Source: Streptomyces sp. NBC_01445
Lineage (GTDB): Bacteria; Actinomycetota; Actinomycetes; Streptomycetales; Streptomycetaceae
Direction of reading: 5' to 3'
Length of the DNA stretch: 64,000 bases
Assembly (NCBI RefSeq): GCF_035918235.1
Contig: NZ_CP109485.1
Span: 4,340,001 to 4,404,000, forward strand
Below are positions 52,839 through 63,468 of the stretch, piece after piece. The first letter of the stretch is position 1. The number at the start of each line of letters is the position of its first letter. The translations under genes and the position numbers were made by a program. The notes beneath the pieces are model-generated. The model made no database searches, had not been told where the DNA came from, and saw only the letters and a program-made list of their open reading frames with translations.

Positions 52839-54437
52839 ATGGACCTGGTCATCCGCGACGCGCGCGTCATCGACGGCACCGGAGGTGCCTCCTACCTGGC
52901 CGACGTCGGTATCCAGGACGGCCGCGTCACCACGATCCACCGGGAGGGCGACGGCGGCCCCCGCCCCTCGGCCCAGAAGACGCTGGAAGCGCACGGCCTC
53001 GCCCTGTCCCCCGGCTTCATCGACATGCACGCCCACAGCGACCTGGCGCTGCTGCGCGACCCCGACCACAGCGCGAAGGCCGCGCAGGGCGTCACGCTCG
53101 AAGTCCTCGGCCAGGACGGCCTCTCGTACGCGCCTGTGGACGACCGCACGCTCGCGGAGGTCCGCCGCGCGATCACCGGCTGGAACGGTGACGGTTCCGA
53201 CATCGACTTCGACTGGCGCACGGTCGGCGAGTACCTGGACCGCCTCGACCGCGGCATCGCGGTCAACGCCGCATACCTGATCCCCCAGGGCACCGTACGG
53301 ATGTACGCGGTCGGCTGGGACGACCGGGACGCGACGCCCGAGGAGCTCGACCGCATGCGGCAGCTCGTCGCCGAGGGCATGGAGCAGGGCGCCGTCGGCA
53401 TGTCGTCCGGCCTCACCTACACGCCCGGCATGTACGCGAAGGACGCCGAACTCACCGAGCTGTGCCGGGTCGTGGCCACGTACGACGGCTACTACTGCCC
53501 GCACCACCGCTCGTACGGCGCCGGGGCGCTCGACGCGTACCGGGAGATGGTGGAGCTCACTCGGGAGGCGGGCTGCCCGCTCCATCTCGCGCACGCCACC
53601 ATGAACTTCGGCGTGAACAAGGGCAAGGCACCCGAGCTGATCACCCTGCTCGACGCGGCGCTCGCCGACGGCGCGGACATCTCGCTCGACACGTACCCGT
53701 ACACGCCGGGCAGCACGACGCTCGTCGCGATGCTGCCGAGCTGGGCCAGCGAGGGCGGCCCCGACGAGATCATGAAGCGGCTCCAGGACGACGCGACCGC
53801 GGAGAAGATCCGGCACCACATGGAGGTCATCGGGGCGGACGGCTGCCACGGTGTACCCATCGAGTGGGACGCGATCGAGATCTCCGGTGTGTCCGACCCG
53901 GGGCTCGCGTCCTGCGTCGGCAGGACGGTCCAGGAGTCGGCCGACATGCGCGGCGAGGCACCGTGGGTGACCGCGCGCCGGCTGCTCATCGACGACAAGC
54001 TGGGCTCGACGATCCTCCAGCACGTCGGCCACGAGGAGAACGTGCGGGCGATCATGCAGCACCCGGTGCACACGGGCGGCAGCGACGGCATCCTCCAGGG
54101 CTTCAAGCCGCACCCGCGCGCGTACGGCACGTTCCCGCACTACCTCGGACGGTACGCGCGCGAGCTCGGCATCATGTCGCTGGAGGAGACGGTCGCCCAC
54201 CTCACGTCCCGCCCCGCGGCCCGCCTGCGCCTGGCCGACCGCGGCCTGGTCCGCGAGGGCTACCGCGCCGACCTGGTCCTCTTCGACCCGGAGACGGTCG
54301 CGGCGGGCTCCACCTTCGAGGCCCCGCGCACGCTCCCCGTGGGCATCCCGCACGTCCTGATCGACGGGAAGTTCGTGATGGAGGACGGGCGCCGCACGGA
54401 TGTCCTCGCGGGGCGGTCGGTCCGCAGAACGGCGTAA
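52839..54437 (+). CDS. N-acyl-D-amino-acid deacylase (amidohydrolase)
   Basis: The protein has 532 residues. The amidohydrolase metal site appears as GFIDMHAHSDL (HxH), CPHHRSYG, LAHATMNFG and the catalytic Asp in HTGGSDGILQG. Known D-aminoacylases have a Cys bridging ligand in GNCG at the turn after the first strand; here the same place reads LGQDGLSYAP, with Asp in place of the Cys. That points to a different metal arrangement or substrate class. AGAGAGG precedes the ATG. It is in the same direction as the deaminase gene, separated by the long palindrome. Confidence 0.88.
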   Translation: MDLVIRDARVIDGTGGASYLADVGIQDGRVTTIHREGDGGPRPSAQKTLEAHGLALSPGFIDMHAHSDLALLRDPDHSAKAAQGVTLEVLGQDGLSYAPVDDRTLAEVRRAITGWNGDGSDIDFDWRTVGEYLDRLDRGIAVNAAYLIPQGTVRMYAVGWDDRDATPEELDRMRQLVAEGMEQGAVGMSSGLTYTPGMYAKDAELTELCRVVATYDGYYCPHHRSYGAGALDAYREMVELTREAGCPLHLAHATMNFGVNKGKAPELITLLDAALADGADISLDTYPYTPGSTTLVAMLPSWASEGGPDEIMKRLQDDATAEKIRHHMEVIGADGCHGVPIEWDAIEISGVSDPGLASCVGRTVQESADMRGEAPWVTARRLLIDDKLGSTILQHVGHEENVRAIMQHPVHTGGSDGILQGFKPHPRAYGTFPHYLGRYARELGIMSLEETVAHLTSRPAARLRLADRGLVREGYRADLVLFDPETVAAGSTFEAPRTLPVGIPHVLIDGKFVMEDGRRTDVLAGRSVRRTA

Positions 54438-54560
54438 CCGCCCCGGACGGTCTGGGTGGGCGCGGGCCCCCGCGCCCACCCGCGACGACGCCCGCCCGCG
54501 CCGCCCCACGTGTCCGAAAACACGGAGCGCCCCGCGATGGCCGCCCGTAAGCTCACGGGC

Positions 54561-55772
54561 ATGCAGGTGATCCAGTCGACGAAGCTCGCCAATGTCTGTT
54601 ACGAGATCCGGGGCCCGGTACTCGAGGAGGCGATGCGTCTGGAGACAGCAGGCCACCGCATCCTCAAGCTCAACACCGGCAACCCGGCCGCCTTCGGCTT
54701 CGAGTGCCCGCCCGAGATCCTCGAGGACATGCTCCGCAACCTCGGCGACGCGCACGGCTACGGGGACGCGAAGGGCCTGCTCGCGGCCCGCCGCGCGGTG
54801 ATGATGCACTACCAGACCCTGGGCGTGGAGACGGACGTCGAGAACGTCTTCATCGGCAACGGCGTCTCCGAGCTGATCGTGATGGCGATGCAGGGGCTCC
54901 TCGACGACGGGGACGAGGTCCTCGTCCCGGCGCCGGACTACCCCCTGTGGACGGCCGCGGTCTCCCTCTCCGGCGGCACCGCCGTGCACTACCGCTGCGA
55001 CGAGCAGTCCGACTGGATGCCCGATCTCGCCGACGTGGAGCGGAAGATCACCGACCGCACCAAGGCGATCGTGATCATCAACCCGAACAACCCGACGGGC
55101 GCCGTCTACAGCGACGACATGCTGCGCGGCCTCACCGACATCGCCCGCCGCCACAACCTCCTGGTCTGCTCGGACGAGATCTACGACAAGATCCTCTACG
55201 ACGGCGCGACGCACACGCCGACCGCCGCCATCGCCCCGGACCTGCTGACCCTCACCTTCAACGGCATGTCGAAGGCGTACCGGGTGGCCGGCTACCGCGT
55301 GGGCTGGATGGCGATCTCCGGGCCGCGCGCGCACGCCGACTCGTACATCGAGGGCCTCACGATCCTGGCGAACATGCGCCTGTGCGCGAACATGCCGGGC
55401 CAGCACGGCGTCGTCGCGGCGCTCAGCGGACGCCAGACGATCAACGACCTGGTGCTCCCCGGCGGCCGTCTGAAGGAGCAGCGGGACACCGCGTACGAGC
55501 TGCTGACGCAGATCCCGGGCGTGACGTGCGTGAAGCCGAAGGGCGCGCTGTACCTCTTCCCGCGGCTCGACCCGAAGGTGTTCAAGGTCAAGGACGACCG
55601 GCAGATGGTCCTCGACCTGCTGCGCGCCGAGAAGATCATGGTCGTGCACGGTACGGGGTTCAACTGGCCGGAGCCGGATCACTTCCGGGTGGTCACGCTG
55701 CCGACGGTCGGCCAGCTCACGGAGGCCGTGACCCGCATCGGCCGCTTCCTGGACGGCTACAGCCAGCCCTGA
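54561..55772 (+). CDS. Class I/II PLP aminotransferase (AlaA-like)
   Basis: The protein has 403 residues, the usual length of alanine/valine-type aminotransferases. MQVIQSTKLANVCYEIRGPV is the family N-terminus. The PLP Lys is in TFNGMSKAYRVAGYRVGW, and NPNNPTGAVYS and CSDEIYDKILYDG are the conserved fold-type-I blocks. The carboxylate Arg is in FRVVTLPT. It probably converts pyruvate and glutamate to alanine and 2-oxoglutarate. An in-frame ATG at 54537 has a better ribosome site (GGAG) and would add eight residues. Confidence 0.92.
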   Translation: MQVIQSTKLANVCYEIRGPVLEEAMRLETAGHRILKLNTGNPAAFGFECPPEILEDMLRNLGDAHGYGDAKGLLAARRAVMMHYQTLGVETDVENVFIGNGVSELIVMAMQGLLDDGDEVLVPAPDYPLWTAAVSLSGGTAVHYRCDEQSDWMPDLADVERKITDRTKAIVIINPNNPTGAVYSDDMLRGLTDIARRHNLLVCSDEIYDKILYDGATHTPTAAIAPDLLTLTFNGMSKAYRVAGYRVGWMAISGPRAHADSYIEGLTILANMRLCANMPGQHGVVAALSGRQTINDLVLPGGRLKEQRDTAYELLTQIPGVTCVKPKGALYLFPRLDPKVFKVKDDRQMVLDLLRAEKIMVVHGTGFNWPEPDHFRVVTLPTVGQLTEAVTRIGRFLDGYSQP

Positions 55773-55808
55773 GGGCCGCTTGCCCCACTCGGGGGACAAG
55801 ACTCAACT

Positions 55809-55823
55809 TTAGACTGAATCTAA
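55809..55823. promoter_or_regulatory. PerR/Fur-like 7-1-7 box
   Basis: TTAGACTGAATCTAA matches the spacing of PerR boxes (TTAxAxT-N-AxTxTAA) and lies between a weak -35 and a TAGGAT -10 (55826-55831), so binding would block transcription of the 55864 gene. No fur/perR gene is in the window. A Fur-family peroxide or metal regulator is therefore inferred. Confidence 0.6.
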
Positions 55824-55863
55824 GCTAGGATGGTCTTCAAGCTACCCGCCTGGAGGCCATCCC

Positions 55864-56271
55864 ATGTACGAGCCGATCCGCACCAAGTCGGTCCATGCCA
55901 TGGCCGACGCCGGCGACTTCCCGCACCGCTCCCGCGAGGAGGAGCTCGACATCCAGCTCGCGGGGCACCTGGCCGCCCTGCTCGCGGTCACCGACGAGCT
56001 CGGCCTGGGCGAGGTGGGTGACCGCATCGCCGACCAGGTCGCCCGACTGCGCGGCACACCGCCCGCCCGGCACACCGGCCGAACCGACGCACCCGCACTC
56101 GCGCTCCACCGCCGCGCCCATGCCCTCGCGGGCCGCGCACTGGTGGTGGCCGCGTCCCGCGCCGACACGGCGGCCGCGATCCTCGCGGCCGAACAGATGG
56201 ACGTGCACACGGCGGCGATCACCGCTGCCACCACCCCCGCCGCACCCGCTCGACTGGTCGGCGCCCTCTGA
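55864..56271 (+). CDS. Small protein of unknown function behind PerR-like box
   Basis: The protein has 135 residues: helical, rich in Ala, Arg and His, with no signal peptide (REEELDIQLAGHLAALLAVTDELGLGEVGDRIADQVARL). I recall homologs in other Streptomyces next to the same aminotransferase, but no assigned function. GGAGG precedes the ATG. Its promoter carries the PerR-like box, so expression may respond to oxidants or metals. Confidence 0.78.
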   Translation: MYEPIRTKSVHAMADAGDFPHRSREEELDIQLAGHLAALLAVTDELGLGEVGDRIADQVARLRGTPPARHTGRTDAPALALHRRAHALAGRALVVAASRADTAAAILAAEQMDVHTAAITAATTPAAPARLVGAL

Positions 56272-56357
56272 CGGCCCCGGTCCGCGGGCCGGGGAGGCGC
56301 GCGGACCGGGTGCCATTCATGTACCGCACCTGACGACCTGGCGGCCGCCGGATCGGG

Positions 56358-57485
56358 TCAGGCGTCGACGAGTTCCCTCGAACCCAGCTTCTCTCGTGAC
56401 GATTCGAGGTTGCGGGTCACCCGGTCGAGGTGATCGGCGGGCACCTTGCCACTCTCTAGGAGGCGTTGGCTGCATTTCGCCGACTCCTCGTATTCCCCGA
56501 TCCAGTAGGAGGCTACGGCGAGTTCGTCGAGTGAGTGCCACTCGTACCACTCGAACTCGACGAACAAAGTGTCTTTCGGGTACGGAATCTGCGCTGCTTG
56601 CCGGGCGAACATGTACGCAAGTGGCCAGCGCTCGCCGTTCATGCGGCAATAGCGTGCGAGTCCACCGAGGGCTTCGGCGCCGCGCGAGGGACGGCTCTCG
56701 TACGCGCGGAGGTAGCGGTCGATCACCTCAGCCGGCGGCCGGCCGATCTCTGCCGCGAGCCGTGCGGCGTAGAGGTGAGCACAGAAGACTTCCTCGGCGT
56801 AGCCGCCCATGCGTGCCCGGCGGTCGTAGGCGGCGAGTGACTTCTTCGGCTCTCCGGCATCGCGCCAGCTCTGGGCGAGGTAGAAGACGTAGCGGGAGTT
56901 GTCGGGTTCCTTGATCAGGCCTTTCTGAAGGATCTTGGCGTCCCGCAGGTACTTCTTCCGCTGGCCCTCCTCCTTCAGGCGTGCGCCGCCCCCCACCGAG
57001 AGGATGTTGGCGCCCTTGAACGTCCCGAGGCTGTACGACGTTCCGCACTCGATGTACTCGTGCAGGACGCCGACATAGCGCCAGGGCAGCCGAGTCGAGA
57101 CCAGAGCCTGGCGCCAGTGGATGAGTGTCCCGCTGTGCAGTGCGACATGGTAGGCGTCATGAGTCAGCTCCGGCATGCGAAAGCCGGGCTCCACCTCCAT
57201 CAGGTCGTCGGCGTCGATGAACAGCAGATAGTCGGCTTCGGAGCGTGCCAGGTCGATCGCCTCGCTGCGGCTCCCGTCGTATCCCTTCCAGGGACTCTCG
57301 TGCAGGGTGCCGGGCAGATCGCTGAAGACGTCACGGATGACGTCCTGGGTGCCGTCGGTCGAGCCCGTGTCCAGGATGACCCAGGTGTCGATCAAAGGGC
57401 GCACGGATTCGAGGCAGCGGCGGATGACATGGGCCTCGTTCTTGACGATCATGTTCAAGCAGATCGTTGATTTCACAGGCTTCAT
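56358..57485 (-). CDS. GT2-family glycosyltransferase with TPR-like C-terminus
   Basis: The protein has 375 residues. The N-terminal GT2 domain has ICLNMIVKNEAHVIRRCLESV, WVILDTGSTDGTQDVI and FIDADDLMEV (the DxD nucleotide-sugar site). From about residue 185 the protein is helical with TPR-like repeats (YVFYLAQSWRDAGEPKKSLAAYDRRA). This architecture occurs in glycosyltransferases acting on proteins or lipids in Gram-positives. It lies beside a second glycosyltransferase and, farther on, a divergent collagen-like protein. No hydrophobic domain is present. Confidence 0.85.
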   Translation of the reverse strand: MKPVKSTICLNMIVKNEAHVIRRCLESVRPLIDTWVILDTGSTDGTQDVIRDVFSDLPGTLHESPWKGYDGSRSEAIDLARSEADYLLFIDADDLMEVEPGFRMPELTHDAYHVALHSGTLIHWRQALVSTRLPWRYVGVLHEYIECGTSYSLGTFKGANILSVGGGARLKEEGQRKKYLRDAKILQKGLIKEPDNSRYVFYLAQSWRDAGEPKKSLAAYDRRARMGGYAEEVFCAHLYAARLAAEIGRPPAEVIDRYLRAYESRPSRGAEALGGLARYCRMNGERWPLAYMFARQAAQIPYPKDTLFVEFEWYEWHSLDELAVASYWIGEYEESAKCSQRLLESGKVPADHLDRVTRNLESSREKLGSRELVDA

Positions 57486-57617
57486 CCTGCTCTTTGAGGT
57501 AAATCACCAAAACGGATATGCATCTGACTGCACAACACTGGCCAGGCAGGCGCGCCGAGTTGACGCAGGGAGGGCGCGCGAAACTTTTCCCGCGGCGGCA
57601 CAGCGCGGGGTCGGGCT

Positions 57618-59114
57618 CTATCGCTTACGCTCCAGCAGTGCGACGGTCAGACCACTGAGGGGGACCGTCCCGGAGGTGGTGTACTGCGCACGCAGCGCCC
57701 TGGCCTGATCCGCGGGGACCGCATTCAAGGGATCCGGATCATTTCCCGGTACCACCACCCAGATTCGACGCTCGCCGCTCAAGCACGCGACCGGCGCCGG
57801 ACAATAAACCGGAAACAGTTCATTGTTCTCGGCCGCCGGTTTGGCGACGAACACTTCCCGCGGCTTCAGGCCGGGTCGAAGATAGTAACGAACTCCCTGG
57901 TCGAGCATCCACGGAGCTCCCTTGACATAGACCGCCGCATCCCCGGAGCGGTAATACTTTTCGATGGTCCGCGCGGCTGCCTTATAGTCCGCATTGTGCG
58001 GGACATCGTGTTCGAATTCCCCTCTCATCCTGCGCTGGTCGGGCAGCACGAGCAGACCGACCGCGGTCAGAACCACGGCAACCGTCAGCCAGGACCGCGC
58101 CACCCGGGCAAGGCCGGCCCCCGCCAGCACCGTCCAGGCCGGCACCGTGAACAGGGCGTACTGAAAACGGAAGTAGGAGACATCCCCGTGGGACGCCGCC
58201 CACAACACGAAAGGAGGCAGCAGGGCCACGGTGAAGCACAGCAGAAGGGCATCGCGGCGCTCATTACGTGCCATGGCCGCCAGCGTCATCACCACTCCGG
58301 CACACAGGCCGGAGGCGAACACCTGGGGCCAGATATCGGCCAGGCCCCACAGGTCCGGCTCAGGAACCCAGAAGAGCTGGCGGGACGCCTGCGACGTGCC
58401 CAGCACGACCACCGGGATCACACCGGCCACACCGGCCAGAGCCGCGAGGCAGAAGCGCCACAGGACGCCACCCTCCTGCCGGGATCGGTGGACGACCGCG
58501 GCGAAGTGCCCCGCCAGAACGGTCAGCGCGATCAGGTGCAGCAGTCCGACGACCGCCACACACAGGGCGTACCCCGCCCAACGCCACCAGCGCCTGGGCG
58601 CATCGAGGGCACGGAGCAGCAGGAACGTCGCCAAGGTCGCGGCCAGGACCACCAGGGCGTAACTGCGAGCCTCCTGACCGAACCGGCTCACGACGGGAAT
58701 CAGGGCGAAGAGCAACCCGCCGCACATCCCGGCACGCGGGTCGAAGAGCCTGCGCCCGATCAATGCCACCAGAGCCGCTGTTCCGCTCATGGCCAGCGCC
58801 GAGGGCATGCGCATGGCTGTCTCCGAGTAGCCGAAGACGGCCATCCACCCGTGCATCAGAACGTAGTACGTGGCATGCACCGCGTCGACGTTCTGCAGCA
58901 TCGCCAGAGTCTGGCCCATGCTGCGACGGCCCACATCCGAGGTGACGAGCTCATCGGTGCCCAGCTGAGGGCCGTCGATCCGGAGGAACGCGATCGCCAG
59001 CGTGGTCAGCGCCGGCCACATCCATAGACCGACAGATGCCCCAAGGGGTCTTTTCCGCCTCGTGGTCTCCGGCTGAGTCTCTGCGTTCTGAACAGGGCTG
59101 GTAAGGGTTGTCAC
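57618..59114 (-). CDS. Membrane glycosyltransferase (GT39/GT-C like)
   Basis: The protein has 498 residues and about 11 membrane helices. Early on, RIDGPQLGTDELVTSD supplies the acidic pair expected after the first helix in GT-C enzymes (D-E), and a large outside C-terminal domain begins near residue 400 (DYKAAARTIEKYY). GT-C proteins use polyprenyl-phosphate sugars outside the membrane. Given the neighbouring collagen-like protein, O-glycosylation of its Thr residues is plausible but unproven. The GTG at 59114 has a weak ribosome site; the ATG at 59177 is an alternative. Confidence 0.82.
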   Translation of the reverse strand: MTTLTSPVQNAETQPETTRRKRPLGASVGLWMWPALTTLAIAFLRIDGPQLGTDELVTSDVGRRSMGQTLAMLQNVDAVHATYYVLMHGWMAVFGYSETAMRMPSALAMSGTAALVALIGRRLFDPRAGMCGGLLFALIPVVSRFGQEARSYALVVLAATLATFLLLRALDAPRRWWRWAGYALCVAVVGLLHLIALTVLAGHFAAVVHRSRQEGGVLWRFCLAALAGVAGVIPVVVLGTSQASRQLFWVPEPDLWGLADIWPQVFASGLCAGVVMTLAAMARNERRDALLLCFTVALLPPFVLWAASHGDVSYFRFQYALFTVPAWTVLAGAGLARVARSWLTVAVVLTAVGLLVLPDQRRMRGEFEHDVPHNADYKAAARTIEKYYRSGDAAVYVKGAPWMLDQGVRYYLRPGLKPREVFVAKPAAENNELFPVYCPAPVACLSGERRIWVVVPGNDPDPLNAVPADQARALRAQYTTSGTVPLSGLTVALLERKR

Positions 59115-59322
59115 GGAAACAGTTTTAAAGCCGCCGCATGGCCGCACGGCACAGCCACGGACAAAGAAACCCGTCATTCGCCTGATCGGCCCTCAGGCAC
59201 GGCGTCGGCCCAAACCGATAATCCAAGTCTTTCACCGACCGGCGTAGGCACTGCACACCAATGGATCTCTTACGGGTTACTCATGCTGAGCCATTGTATT
59301 GATCGCTTTGCGTACCGCTTAA

Positions 59323-60336
<1,014 letters not shown>

Positions 60337-60389
60337 CCTGTTCCGAAGAGCCAGATGCGATCCTGAACTCGTCGGGATCCCTCTGAAGC

Positions 60390-60420
60390 GTGTCGTGCCC
60401 GGACCATCCGGGCACGACAC
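60390..60420 (+). terminator. Terminator after collagen-like gene
   Basis: A 13-bp perfect stem (60390-60402, 60408-60420) around a 5-base loop ACCAT lies 54 bp past the stop. Confidence 0.8.
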
Positions 60421-60460
60421 ACCTGCGTGAGACGGCCGCTTCCCGTAACGGGAAAGGGTT

Positions 60461-60496
60461 CGGCCCCCGAAGCCGATGAGTCGGCTTCGGGGGCCG
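60461..60496 (-). terminator. Terminator after PEPCK gene
   Basis: A 16-bp perfect stem (60461-60476 with 60481-60496) with loop TGAG lies 80 bp past the PEPCK stop on the minus strand. Confidence 0.8.
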
Positions 60497-60575
60497 GGGT
60501 GCGACGGGCCCGTGATGACGCCACAGGTCAGGTCGGAAGTCGGTCGGGCCCGCCGCGTTGTCCTACGGGAGCGGG

Positions 60576-62417
60576 TCAGCCGAGCCGGGCGACCAGCGCG
60601 CGGTACTCGTCCCACAGCTCCTTGGGCGTGTGGTCACCGAAGGTGTTGAGGTGCTCGGGGACCAGGGAGGCCTCGTCGCGCCACACCTCCTTGTCGACCG
60701 TCAGCAGGAAGTCGAGGTCGGAGTCGGCCAGTTCGAGGCCGTCCGTGTCGAGGGAGTCACGCGTCGGCAGGATGCCGATCGGCGACTCGACGCCCTCGGC
60801 CTTGCCCTCCAGACGCTCGACGATCCACTTCAGGACGCGGCTGTTCTCGCCGAAGCCGGGCCACACGAACTTGCCCGCGTCGTTCTTGCGGAACCAGTTC
60901 ACGTAGTAGATCTTCGGCAGCTTCGCCTGGTCCTTGTCCTTGGCCACGTCGACCCAGTGGGCCATGTAGTCGCCCATGTTGTAGCCGCAGAACGGGAGCA
61001 TCGCGAAGGGGTCGCGGCGCAGCTCGCCGACCTTGCCCTCGGCGGCGGCGGTCTTCTCGGAGGCGACGTTCGCTCCGAGGAACACGCCGTGGTTCCAGTC
61101 GAAGGACTCGGTCACCAGCGGCACCGCGGAGGCGCGGCGGCCGCCGAAGAGGATCGCCGAGATCGGCACGCCCTTCGGGTCCTCCCACTCGGGCGCGATG
61201 ATCGGGCACTGCGAGGCGGGGGTGGTGAAGCGCGCGTTCGGGTGGGCGGCCGGGACGCCGGACTCGGGGGTCCAGTCGTTGCCCTTCCAGTCGGTGAGGT
61301 GCGCCGGAGTCTCCTCCGTCATGCCCTCCCACCAGATGTCGTTGTCATCCGTGAGCGCGACGTTCGTGAAGACGGAGTTGCCCCACAGCGTCTTCATGGC
61401 GTTGGCGTTGGTGTGCTCGCCGGTGCCGGGCGCGACGCCGAAGAAGCCGGCCTCGGGGTTGATCGCGTAGAGGCGGCCGTCCTCGCCGAACCGCATCCAG
61501 GCGATGTCGTCGCCGATGGTCTCGACGGTCCAGCCGGAGATCGTGGGCTCCAGCATGGCGAGGTTGGTCTTGCCGCACGCGCTCGGGAAGGCGGCGGCGA
61601 CGTACTTCGACTCACCGTGCGGCGGGGTCAGCTTGAGGATGAGCATGTGCTCGGCGAGCCAGCCCTCGTCGCGGGCCATCACGGACGCGATGCGCAGGGC
61701 GTAGCACTTCTTGCCGAGCAGGGCGTTGCCGCCGTAGCCGGAGCCGTACGACCAGATTTCGCGGCTCTCCGGGAAGTGCGAGATGTACTTGGTGGAGTTG
61801 CAGGGCCACGGCACGTCCTGCTGGCCCTCCTCCAGCGGCGCGCCCAGCGTGTGGACGGCCTTCACGAAGAAGCCGTCGGTGCCGAGCTCCTCGAGGACGG
61901 GCCGGCCCATGCGCGTCATGGTGCGCATCGAAACGGCGACGTACGCGGAGTCGGTGATCTCGACGCCGATCGCGGAGAGCTCCGAGCCGAGCGGGCCCAT
62001 GCAGAACGGGACGACGTACATCGTCCGGCCCTTCATCGAGCCGCGGAAGATGCCGCCGTTGCCCCCGCTGCCCTGGAAGATCTCACGCATCTCCGTGGGG
62101 GCTTTCCAGTGGTTGGTGGGGCCCGCGTCCTGCTCCTTCTCGGAGCAGATGAACGTCCGGTCCTCGACGCGCGCGACGTCGGTCGGGTCGGAGGCGGCGT
62201 AGTACGAGTTCGGGCGCTTGATCGGGTCGAGCTTCTTGAACGTTCCCTTGTCGACCAGTTCCTCTGCGAGGCGCTCGTACTCGGCCTCCGACCCGTCGCA
62301 CCAGACCACACGGTCCGGCTGCGTCAGTTCAGCGATCTCGTTGACCCACGAGATCAGTTCCTGGTGCTTGGTGGGGACATTGCCCAAAGAAACGGGAGCC
62401 GCGATGTCGCGCGCCAC
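60576..62417 (-). CDS. pckG: Phosphoenolpyruvate carboxykinase (GTP)
   Basis: The protein has 613 residues. This is the GTP-dependent enzyme converting oxaloacetate and GTP to phosphoenolpyruvate for gluconeogenesis and anaplerosis. The P-loop is FPSACGKTN with the reactive Cys, and other family motifs are [23 protein letters not shown] and [15 protein letters not shown] start at 62417 with TAGGAG 7 bp upstream. It stands alone with its own terminator. Confidence 0.97.
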   Translation of the reverse strand: MARDIAAPVSLGNVPTKHQELISWVNEIAELTQPDRVVWCDGSEAEYERLAEELVDKGTFKKLDPIKRPNSYYAASDPTDVARVEDRTFICSEKEQDAGPTNHWKAPTEMREIFQGSGGNGGIFRGSMKGRTMYVVPFCMGPLGSELSAIGVEITDSAYVAVSMRTMTRMGRPVLEELGTDGFFVKAVHTLGAPLEEGQQDVPWPCNSTKYISHFPESREIWSYGSGYGGNALLGKKCYALRIASVMARDEGWLAEHMLILKLTPPHGESKYVAAAFPSACGKTNLAMLEPTISGWTVETIGDDIAWMRFGEDGRLYAINPEAGFFGVAPGTGEHTNANAMKTLWGNSVFTNVALTDDNDIWWEGMTEETPAHLTDWKGNDWTPESGVPAAHPNARFTTPASQCPIIAPEWEDPKGVPISAILFGGRRASAVPLVTESFDWNHGVFLGANVASEKTAAAEGKVGELRRDPFAMLPFCGYNMGDYMAHWVDVAKDKDQAKLPKIYYVNWFRKNDAGKFVWPGFGENSRVLKWIVERLEGKAEGVESPIGILPTRDSLDTDGLELADSDLDFLLTVDKEVWRDEASLVPEHLNTFGDHTPKELWDEYRALVARLG

Positions 62418-62657
62418 GATTGCTCCTAAATGAGGGGTTTTTGTGTTGTTGCCCCTTGGGGGCTGCGACCCGGATGCTTCACGTGTTGATCCCTCTGGCG
62501 CTCATCCGGTGCCGACCGCACTCATATGATCATCCGACGCGGGCGCCCATATGTCCAGAGGGCCCCACAGCTGAGCGAAGTGAGGATCGCCACTCGTATG
62601 CGTCACTGATCGTCACTCGTATTCGTTACTTACGGCCCCGTAGGTACGATGCGGCAC

Positions 62658-63338
62658 ATGACTGCCGCCACGCCATCCGAAGTGACCGCGACAGAGCCCG
62701 TTCCGGTGAAACCCCGGCTGCGCGGCTGGCTGCACGCAGGGATGTTCCCCGCGGTCGTCATCTCCGGCCTGGTGCTGACCGCGCTCGCGGACTCCACCCG
62801 CGGCCGGATCGCCTGCGGTATCTACGTCCTCACAGCCTGCCTGCTCTTCGGCGTGAGCGCGCTCTACCACCGGGGCAACTGGGGCCCGCGCGCGGACGGC
62901 GTACTGCGCCGCCTCGACCACGCGAACATCTTCCTGATCATCGCGGGCACCTACACGCCGCTCACGATGCTGCTGCTCCCCGAGGCCAAGGGCCAGTGGC
63001 TGCTGTGGGGCATCTGGGCCGCCGCCGCGGCCGGCATCGTCTTCCGCGTCTTCTGGGTCGGCGCCCCGCGCTGGCTCTACACCCCCTGCTACATCGCGAT
63101 GGGCTGGGCGGCCGTCTTCTTCCTGCCCGACTTCCTGCACGCGGGCGGTACGGCCGTGCTCGTCTGCGTGATCGTCGGCGGGCTTCTCTACAGCGCGGGC
63201 GGCGTGATCTACGGGATCAAGCGCCCGAACCCGTCACCGCGCTGGTTCGGCTTCCACGAGGTCTTCCACTCGCTCACGCTCGCGGCGTTCGTCGTGCACT
63301 ACGTCGGCATCTCGCTGGTGGCGTACCAGCACGCCTGA
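62658..63338 (+). CDS. Hemolysin III family (PAQR-like) membrane protein
   Basis: The protein has 226 residues with seven membrane helices. Conserved metal-site motifs include ALYHRGNWGP, LDHANIFLIIAGTYTPLTM and HEVFHSLTLAAFVVH. The Hly-III family is related to eukaryotic PAQR receptors and is thought to be a Zn-dependent membrane hydrolase; haemolytic activity is not implied. The ATG at 62658 was chosen; another ATG is at 62649. It ends at a good intrinsic terminator. Confidence 0.92.
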   Translation: MTAATPSEVTATEPVPVKPRLRGWLHAGMFPAVVISGLVLTALADSTRGRIACGIYVLTACLLFGVSALYHRGNWGPRADGVLRRLDHANIFLIIAGTYTPLTMLLLPEAKGQWLLWGIWAAAAAGIVFRVFWVGAPRWLYTPCYIAMGWAAVFFLPDFLHAGGTAVLVCVIVGGLLYSAGGVIYGIKRPNPSPRWFGFHEVFHSLTLAAFVVHYVGISLVAYQHA

Positions 63339-63356
63339 CCTCGCCCTTCACCCTCC

Positions 63357-63388
63357 TGGCCGCGGCTTCCCAGCCGCGGCCATTTTTT
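63357..63388 (+). terminator. Rho-independent terminator after hemolysin III gene
   Basis: An 11-bp stem (63357-63367 with 63372-63382), loop TCCC, followed by T6 (63383-63388). Canonical U-tract terminators like this are uncommon in Streptomyces. Confidence 0.9.
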
Positions 63389-63419
63389 GTGCCCCGATCC
63401 CTCGCACCCGGACAGAGAT

Positions 63420-63468
63420 TGACAGTAGCCATCTTTTGAGGGTTACTCTCATTTCATGGTTACTGTCA
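63420..63468 (+). promoter_or_regulatory. Promoter/operator of MFS exporter gene
   Basis: TGACAGTAGCC (63420-63430) is nearly inverted with GGTTACTCTCA (63441-63451) and GGTTACTGTCA (63458-63468); the last two are direct copies 17 bp apart. TTGACA at 63419-63424 serves as a -35. The start codon at 63456 lies inside this region, so the transcript is probably leaderless or nearly so, and a TetR- or MarR-type regulator outside the window is likely. Confidence 0.6.

Noticed and set aside
52728..55799. 1023-codon minus-strand frame opposite the deacylase and aminotransferase genes
   Set aside because: Both forward genes have complete active sites; the reverse frame has none and spans two unrelated genes.
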